The notes under the pieces are model-generated. The model had not been told where the DNA came from. It worked only from the letters and a program-made list of their open reading frames with translations, and ran no database searches. This document shows, piece by piece, positions 6,810 to 10,745 of a stretch of 10,745 nt of DNA. Numbering within the stretch: the stretch's first letter is position 1; each line of letters begins with the position of its first letter. This stretch comes from Solirubrobacterales bacterium (GTDB lineage Bacteria; Actinomycetota; Thermoleophilia; Solirubrobacterales; Solirubrobacteraceae). Made by a program: the position numbers and the translations under genes. The stretch spans positions 1 through 10,745 of the forward strand of contig JACRMD010000364.1 of NCBI GenBank assembly GCA_016215085.1. The letters are read 5' to 3'.

Positions 6810-7469
6810 CTAGGCGGCCATCCGCCGCGAGATCGGCTTCGCGGCGCCGGTGCTGCGCCGCTCGGCCTCCGCGAAGGCGCGCCGGCAGATCTGCTGGCGC
6901 ACCGAGAAGATCAGCTCCTCGATGGTCCGCCCGGTCTCCTCGGGGAGGTCCTCGAAGACCATCGCGGCGCCGCGCGGGGTGCCGCGGACGACGCGGGCGG
7001 TGCACGTCGGCGGCTCGATGCCGGGGATGTGGAGCGTCAGGCGGAAGCGGTCGCCGGCGCCGGCGTCGAGGCCGCTGAGGAAGGTGCCGCCGGCGCTGAT
7101 GTCGCCGGCCTGCAGGCGGGTCACGCGCAGGGCGGCGTCGCCGTCGGTGTCGGCGGGCGCGACGTCGACCTCGAAGTTCGCGGTCAGGCGCGGGCTGAGC
7201 CGCCACTCGCGCACGCCGATGTGGTCGGTGACGAAGAAGCGCAGCGTTCCGTCCACCGGGCCGCCGTCGATCATCCCGGCGAGCATGATCGGATGGCGCT
7301 CGGTCTCGAAGCCGAGCGAGGCGGGGCCGGGCAGCTGGAGGTCGCCGAGGCTGCGCCGGTCCTCCGGCTCGAGCACGGCCTCGTCACCGCCCACCGCGAC
7401 GACGCGGCACCGAGTGTGCCCTTCTCCCGCGCTGAGCGACACCACCTGGAAGTCCCGCAGGCGACGCAC
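6810..7469 (-). CDS. PilZ-domain c-di-GMP-binding protein
   Basis: A 219-residue protein if started at GTG 7469, chosen because it gives an N-terminus (MRRLRDFQVVSLSAGEG) that starts the first domain; GTG codons at residues 9-10 are alternatives. Residues 1-85 form an all-beta N-terminal domain resembling the YcgR-type flagellar brake domain. Residues 87-190 are PilZ: the c-di-GMP motif R-x-x-x-R as RLSPR (R90, R94) and D-x-S-x-x-G as DISAGG (D123, S125, G128) are both intact, so it should bind c-di-GMP. The tail (ICRRAFAEAERRSTGAAKPI) is helical and basic. YcgR-like proteins slow or stop flagellar motors or change cellulose and surface functions. The target is unknown here. It is convergent with the cupin gene and divergent from the rhomboid-like gene. 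Confidence 0.88.
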   Translation of the reverse strand: MRRLRDFQVVSLSAGEGHTRCRVVAVGGDEAVLEPEDRRSLGDLQLPGPASLGFETERHPIMLAGMIDGGPVDGTLRFFVTDHIGVREWRLSPRLTANFEVDVAPADTDGDAALRVTRLQAGDISAGGTFLSGLDAGAGDRFRLTLHIPGIEPPTCTARVVRGTPRGAAMVFEDLPEETGRTIEELIFSVRQQICRRAFAEAERRSTGAAKPISRRMAA

Positions 7470-7516
7470 GTCCCGGTCATCGGCACGCGGGTGCTCGGCT
7501 GTAGCGCGCGGGTCCG

Positions 7517-7522
7517 TAGAAT
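7517..7522 (+). promoter_or_regulatory. -10 box for the rhomboid-like gene
   Basis: TAGAAT is a near-consensus -10 box 11 bases before ATG 7534. The leader would be about four or five bases, effectively leaderless. The preceding 17-18 bases show no good -35 box. Confidence 0.5.
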
Positions 7523-7533
7523 CGGACGCATCG

Positions 7534-8301
7534 ATGGCCGGGACGCCTGACCTGTTCGTGGTCTGCAAGAAGTGCGGGTCGGAGGTGAGCCCGTACATCA
7601 CCGAGTGCCCGTACTGCGGCACGCGGTTGCGCAAGCGTGCGCCCAAGATCGACCGCAAGCAGGGCGAGGCCCAGCCGAAGGCCGCGCGGCGCATGCCGCG
7701 GCCCTCGCTGACGCCGCTGCGGCGCGACGAGATCCCGGGCATCCGGGCCGATCCGTTCGGCCGGCCGACGATGACCATCGCGCTCGTCGCGCTCTCCCTG
7801 TTCGGCTTCCTGGCGCTGGCGTTCGTCGACCGCGGCGACGTCGTGCTGCGGGCGCTGACGGGCGACGAGGCCTGGCGGTACGCCACCTCGGCCTTCGCCT
7901 ACTCGAACCCCTGGTACGAGATGGCCTGCCTGATCGGGATCGGGGTCTTCGGCTGGCGGCTGGAGCTCCGCCACGGCTGGCTGCTGGTCCTCGCGCTCTT
8001 CCTGGCCTGCGGGGTCGGCGGCAACGCGATCGCCGCCGCGGTCGAGGACACGCCGTTCCTGCTCGGCGCGCCGGGCGCCGCGATCGGCATGCTCGCCGCC
8101 TGGGCCGTCCCCGACGTCCGCCGCGCCCGCCGCGGCGAGGAGCACGACGGCGACCTGCTCGGCACGCTGGTGATCGCGCTGGTCATCGCGCTGATGCCGG
8201 CGGCGACGCCGGAGGCCAGCGCCGTCGCGACGCTGGCCGGCCTGGTCATCGGCGGGCTGACCGGCCTGATGCTCCTGCGCACGCAGGCCGCGCGCGTCTA
8301 G
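7534..8301 (+). CDS. Zinc-ribbon protein with rhomboid-like membrane domain lacking catalytic residues
   Basis: A 255-residue protein from ATG 7534. Residues 9-30 are a zinc ribbon (CKKC at 11-14, CPYC at 25-28), followed by a basic Pro/Arg-rich linker (31-78). Six hydrophobic spans follow at about 79-98, 128-144, 148-170, 175-192, 208-224 and 228-248, the number expected of a rhomboid core. DEAWRYATSAFAYS (111-124) resembles the rhomboid 'E-x-W-R-x-x-T-x-x-F-x-H' loop, and LLGAPGAAIGML (176-187) matches the 'G-x-S-G' helix except that Pro180 replaces the nucleophilic serine. The last span has ATLAGLVIGGLTG where active members have A-H-L-x-G; Thr233 replaces the histidine. It is therefore probably not a protease but a pseudo-rhomboid that may bind membrane clients, like iRhoms and derlins. 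Fold assignment is by pattern; function is not known. Confidence 0.8.
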   Translation: MAGTPDLFVVCKKCGSEVSPYITECPYCGTRLRKRAPKIDRKQGEAQPKAARRMPRPSLTPLRRDEIPGIRADPFGRPTMTIALVALSLFGFLALAFVDRGDVVLRALTGDEAWRYATSAFAYSNPWYEMACLIGIGVFGWRLELRHGWLLVLALFLACGVGGNAIAAAVEDTPFLLGAPGAAIGMLAAWAVPDVRRARRGEEHDGDLLGTLVIALVIALMPAATPEASAVATLAGLVIGGLTGLMLLRTQAARV

Positions 8302-9302
8302 AGCACGCGGATCGTCCCCGCCGGCCCGTCGGCCAGGCGGCCGACCACCGCGCCCGGCATGGCCGCGCCGTCCGGGACCGCGGCCAGCAGGCCGCCCGAG
8401 GTCATCGCGTCGCAGCACAGCCAGCGGCGCTCCTCGGGCACCGCGTCGCCGAAGCTCGTGAAGGTCTCCGCGTGCTCGCGGTTGCGGCGCGTGCCGCCCG
8501 CCAGGGCATCGCCGCCGCGCAGCAGGTCGAGCACGCCGTCGATCGCCGGGACCGCGGCGGCGTCGACCTCGGCGGCGCAGCCGCTGGCCAGCGCGAGCTC
8601 GCCGAGGTGGCCGAGCAGCCCGAAGCCGGTCACGTCGGTGAGGGCGTGCGCGCCGGCCGCCCGCGCCGCCGCGGCGGCCTCGGCGTTGAGCGTCGTCATG
8701 ACCTCGACGGCGGCGGCGACGAGCCCGGGCGGCGCGAGGCCGCGCTTGGCCGCGGTCGAGACCACGCCCGCGCCCAGCGGCTTGGTCAGCACGAGCGCGT
8801 CCCCGGGCCGGCCGCCGGCGTTCGTGAGCACCGCGCCCGGGTGAACGGTGCCGATGACGGCCAGGCCGTACTTCGGCTCGGGGTCGTCGATCGAGTGGCC
8901 GCCGACGATCGACGTGCCCGCGGCGGCGCACGCGTCGTGGCCGCCGCGCAGCACCTCGGCCAGCACGTCGCCGCCCAGCGTCTCGAGCGGGAACGCGACG
9001 AGGTTGAGCGCGCTGACCGGCGTGCCGCCCATCGCGTAGACGTCGCTGAGCGCGTTGGTGGCGGCGATGCGGCCGAAGTCGTAGGGGTCGTCGACGATCG
9101 GCGTGAAGAAGTCGACGGTCTGCACGATCGCGAGGTCGTCGGTGAGCCGCACGACCGCGGCGTCGTCGGACGTGGCGCTGCCGACGAGGACGCGCGGGTC
9201 CGCCGGCGCGGGCAGCGCGGCGACCAGCGGGCGCAGCGCGGCGGGCGGCAGCTTGCAGCCGCACCCGGCGCCGTGGGAGAGGGAGGTGAGCGTGACGGCC
9301 AC
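8298..9302 (-). CDS. selD: Selenide, water dikinase (selenophosphate synthetase)
   Basis: A 334-residue enzyme that makes selenophosphate from selenide and ATP, the selenium donor for selenocysteine and selenouridine. The N-terminal loop GAGCGCKLPP holds the catalytic cysteine (C14, with C16) and lysine K17; in E. coli the equivalents are C17 and K20. It is coded by TGC, so this is the cysteine, not the selenocysteine, version. Other family features are SATSDDAAVVR with the Mg-binding aspartates, QTVDFFTPIVDDPYDFGRIA, AATNALSDVYAMGG, GGHSIDDPEPKYGLAV, LTDVTGFGLLGHLGE and CDAMTSGGLL. Two GTGs compete: 9308 (336 residues) and 9302. I prefer 9302 because an AGGA Shine-Dalgarno lies seven bases upstream. 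Its TAG stop overlaps that of the rhomboid-like gene in one CTAG. selA, selB, mnmH and tRNA-Sec are not in the window. Confidence 0.95.
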   Translation of the reverse strand: MAVTLTSLSHGAGCGCKLPPAALRPLVAALPAPADPRVLVGSATSDDAAVVRLTDDLAIVQTVDFFTPIVDDPYDFGRIAATNALSDVYAMGGTPVSALNLVAFPLETLGGDVLAEVLRGGHDACAAAGTSIVGGHSIDDPEPKYGLAVIGTVHPGAVLTNAGGRPGDALVLTKPLGAGVVSTAAKRGLAPPGLVAAAVEVMTTLNAEAAAAARAAGAHALTDVTGFGLLGHLGELALASGCAAEVDAAAVPAIDGVLDLLRGGDALAGGTRRNREHAETFTSFGDAVPEERRWLCCDAMTSGGLLAAVPDGAAMPGAVVGRLADGPAGTIRVL

Positions 9303-9354
9303 GACCACATCCTGCCCGCTGCAAGCACCCGCCCACCAGACCGCACCCCACCGC

Positions 9355-9360
9355 TATCGT
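9355..9360 (+). promoter_or_regulatory. -10 box for the 9370 operon
   Basis: TATCGT (TANNNT form) ends nine bases before GTG 9370, giving a leader of two to three bases. No Shine-Dalgarno precedes this GTG, which fits leaderless translation. The 67-base gap to selD shows no other clear site. Confidence 0.4.
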
Positions 9361-9369
9361 GCGGCTCCA

Positions 9370-9684
9370 GTGCCGGAGCGCCGCTTCACCGCCGAAGAGG
9401 TCGACCGGGCCGTCGCCGCGCTGGCGGACGACCCCGACCGCTTCGCCCACGCGCAGGAGATCGTCCAGCACGCCGCGCCCGGCTTGCAGCGGGTCCTCAA
9501 CGAGGCGCTGCACGCCGGCGGCTGGTTCGGCGAGGCGCACGAGTCGCAGATCACCGGCGCCGTCGGCGCCGAGGACCCCGTCGCGGCCGTGCGCACGCTG
9601 GTCGCGGAGGAGACCCGGCTGGGGATGCTCGTGGGCGTCGCCGTCGGCATCGAGTTGCTGTCAGAGCTGAACAAGGAGGCATAG
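9370..9684 (+). CDS. Hypothetical helical protein, first gene of a coupled operon
   Basis: A 104-residue protein from GTG 9370 (MPERRFTAEEVDRAVAALAD). It is mostly helical and acidic with segments RFTAEEVDRAVAALADDPDR, AHAQEIVQHAAPGLQRVLNE and DPVAAVRTLVAEETRLGMLV; the end (GMLVGVAVGIELLSELNKEA) is mildly hydrophobic but too short for a confident membrane span. I see no catalytic motif or cysteine and do not recognise the family. An ATG 267 bases upstream would read through selD and is rejected. The stop at 9682-9684 directly abuts the GTG of the hydrolase gene, whose AAGGAGG ribosome site (9673-9679) lies inside this gene, so the two are translationally coupled and probably work together. 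Confidence 0.75.
   Translation: MPERRFTAEEVDRAVAALADDPDRFAHAQEIVQHAAPGLQRVLNEALHAGGWFGEAHESQITGAVGAEDPVAAVRTLVAEETRLGMLVGVAVGIELLSELNKEA
9673..9679 (+). promoter_or_regulatory. Strong Shine-Dalgarno of the hydrolase gene
   Basis: AAGGAGG, five bases before GTG 9685, is the best ribosome binding site in the window and fixes that start codon. It lies within the last codons of the upstream gene. Confidence 0.7.
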
Positions 9685-10359
9685 GTGCAGATCCGCTGGC
9701 TGGGACACGCCGCGTTCGCGCTGGAGCACGAGGGCAGGACGGTCCTCATCGACCCGTTCCTCACCGGCAACCCGAAGGCCGCGGCGACGGCCGACGAGGT
9801 GCAGGCCGACGCGATCTTCCTCACCCACGGGCACGCCGACCACATCGGCGACACCGTGGCCATCGCCAAGCGCACGGGTGCGCCGGTCGTCGCGATCGTC
9901 GAGCTCGCGGGCGAGATCGGCGAGGAGGGCGTCGACGTCATCGACCCCAACATCGGCGGCACCATCGAGCTCGACTTCGCGTCGGTGCGCCTCACGCCCG
10001 CCTGGCACACGTCGACCACCCCGAAGGGCACGGTCAACACGCCGGCCGGCCTGGTCATCGAGATGGGCGACAAGCGCATCTACCACCTCGGCGACACCGC
10101 GCTGTTCAGCGACCTGGCGCTGCCGTCCAAGCGCGGCCATATCGACCTGGCGCTGATGTGCATCGGCGGCCACTACACGATGGACCGCTTCGACGGCGTC
10201 GTGGCCGCCGAGCTGGTCAAGGCCGACCAGGTCATCCCCTGCCACTACGGGACGTTCCCGCCGATCGAGACCGACGCGCAGGCGTTCAAGGCCGACGTGC
10301 AGAACGCCGGGTACGCGGAGGTCATCGTGCTCGACCCGGGCGGGACGCACGAGCTGTGA
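9685..10359 (+). CDS. UPF0173-type metal-dependent hydrolase (metallo-beta-lactamase fold)
   Basis: A 224-residue single-domain protein with no signal peptide, typical in length for UPF0173 (about 225-230). It starts MQIRWLGHAAFALEHEG, with LIDPFLTGNP next, and carries the metal motif H-x-H-x-D-H as LTHGHADHIGD (H48, H50, D52, H53), followed by PAWHTS (H108), LGDTALFSD (D137) and CHYGTFPPIE (H187). These ligate two metal ions, usually zinc or manganese. The family hydrolyses phosphoesters or lactones in other members, but the substrate of UPF0173 proteins is not established. Its stop overlaps the start of the next gene as GTGA. Operon partners, an Lrp-type ligand domain and a lipoprotein, give no clear pathway. 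Confidence 0.92.
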   Translation: MQIRWLGHAAFALEHEGRTVLIDPFLTGNPKAAATADEVQADAIFLTHGHADHIGDTVAIAKRTGAPVVAIVELAGEIGEEGVDVIDPNIGGTIELDFASVRLTPAWHTSTTPKGTVNTPAGLVIEMGDKRIYHLGDTALFSDLALPSKRGHIDLALMCIGGHYTMDRFDGVVAAELVKADQVIPCHYGTFPPIETDAQAFKADVQNAGYAEVIVLDPGGTHEL

Positions 10360-10634
10360 CCACCGCCGTCGTCCTCATCGAGGCCGAGCGCGACGCCCTG
10401 ACCACGCTCGGCGGCGCCCTCGCCGACCTCGACGGCGTGGCCGAGGCGTACTCCGTCACCGGCGAGTGGGACTTCGTGGCGATCGTGCGCGTGCCGCGGC
10501 ACGAGCAGCTGGCCGACATCATCACCGGCAAGCTCGTCCAGCTTCCCGGCGTCACCCGCACCCAGACCATGGTCGCCTTCGAGGTCTTCTCCAAGCACGA
10601 CCTCGAGGCCATGTTCGACGTGGGGCCGCGGTGA
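10356..10634 (+). CDS. Stand-alone Lrp/AsnC ligand-binding (RAM) domain protein
   Basis: A 92-residue protein from GTG 10356. The sequence (TTAVVLIEAERDALTTLGGA, then ALADLDGVAEAYSVTGEWDF) shows the beta-alpha-beta-beta-alpha-beta RAM fold, with the typical G-x-x-D-F strand (VTGEWDFVAIVRV, about 34-46), the amphipathic helix HEQLADIITGKLVQLPGV (49-66) and TRTQTMVAFEVF (68-79). The DNA-binding helix-turn-helix of full-length Lrp/AsnC proteins is absent, so this is a member of the stand-alone ligand-binding class. Such proteins form oligomers that bind amino acids and may sense nutrients or interact with other proteins; here the partner is unknown. The start overlaps the hydrolase stop by four bases (GTGA), and its own stop overlaps the following GTG in the same way. 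Confidence 0.88.
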   Translation: MTTAVVLIEAERDALTTLGGALADLDGVAEAYSVTGEWDFVAIVRVPRHEQLADIITGKLVQLPGVTRTQTMVAFEVFSKHDLEAMFDVGPR

Positions 10635-10745
10635 GGCGCGTCGCGGTGCTGCTGGCCGCCGGCTGCCTCGCGCTCGCGGGGTGCGGCGGCGACGACGAGG
10701 AGCTCTCGGCGACGGTCACGACGTCGGCGCCGGAGGCGGCGACCA
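10631..10745 (+). CDS. Lipoprotein, 3' end missing
   Basis: The frame opens at GTG 10631, overlapping the previous stop as GTGA, and stays open to the window end (38 codons). The visible N-terminus is a lipoprotein signal: MRRVAVLLAAGCLALAGCGG, with lipobox LAGC, and the mature protein would begin at the cysteine. A Asp/Glu-rich start and a Ser/Thr/Ala-rich segment (GDDEELSATVTTSAPEAAT) follow, a normal linker between the membrane anchor and the folded domain. Nothing of the folded domain is visible, so its function cannot be called. It should act outside the membrane as part of the same operon. Confidence 0.75.
   Translation, partial: MRRVAVLLAAGCLALAGCGGDDEELSATVTTSAPEAAT

Noticed and set aside
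9250..9270. Selenocysteine codon in SelD
   Set aside because: The active-site position is TGC (cysteine), with no in-frame TGA.
7572..10634. A 1020-residue open frame on the plus strand
   Set aside because: Only its last 92 residues are a real protein (the Lrp-type domain). The rest is out-of-frame reading of the rhomboid-like, selD and hydrolase genes.

Overview
The window reads as a piece of a high-GC actinobacterial chromosome. GC is very high, third codon positions are nearly all G or C, GTG starts are frequent, and several genes seem to be transcribed without a leader. The gene set (FtsB-like protein, PRK09250-type class I aldolase, csrA, PilZ protein, zinc-ribbon rhomboid-like protein, selD) would fit a Thermoleophilia/Solirubrobacterales lineage. 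That placement is an inference from gene content and codon style, not a search result. I see no insertion sequence, phage gene, CRISPR array, tRNA or rRNA. The region is ordinary, densely packed housekeeping chromosome with several poorly described accessory proteins.

Layout. Bases 1-624 (+): the 3' end of an FtsB/DivIC-type division gene and a small hypothetical gene. Bases 626-1910 (-): a GNAT acetyltransferase and, upstream of it, a low-complexity HTH-like protein. Bases 2124-2369 (+): csrA with its own promoter and a hairpin that presents its ribosome binding site in the loop. Bases 2384-4287 (-): class I fructose-bisphosphate aldolase, then a staphylococcal-nuclease-like lipoprotein, then a small coiled-coil membrane protein. 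Bases 4319-5431 (+): a YbdK-type glutamate-cysteine ligase, divergent from the aldolase with only 31 bases between start codons. Bases 5478-6717: a divergent MarR regulator / cupin pair around a clear promoter with two palindromes. Bases 6810-7469 (-): a c-di-GMP-binding PilZ protein. Bases 7534-8301 (+): a zinc-ribbon protein with a rhomboid fold that lacks the catalytic residues. Bases 8298-9302 (-): selD, whose stop codon overlaps that of the rhomboid gene in a shared CTAG. Bases 9370-10745 (+): a tightly coupled operon of a hypothetical protein, a UPF0173 metallo-hydrolase, a stand-alone Lrp/AsnC ligand-binding domain and the start of a lipoprotein.

Themes. Glycolysis (aldolase) and thiol synthesis (glutamate-cysteine ligase) are driven from one very small divergent promoter region. 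Signalling is represented by CsrA (post-transcriptional) and PilZ (c-di-GMP), each possibly linked to motility elsewhere in the genome. The MarR/cupin pair looks like a self-contained regulated module. The most interesting points are the pseudo-rhomboid with a zinc ribbon, the paired leaderless promoters at aldolase/ligase, the CsrA-site-like hairpin at csrA, and the operator architecture of the MarR/cupin pair.
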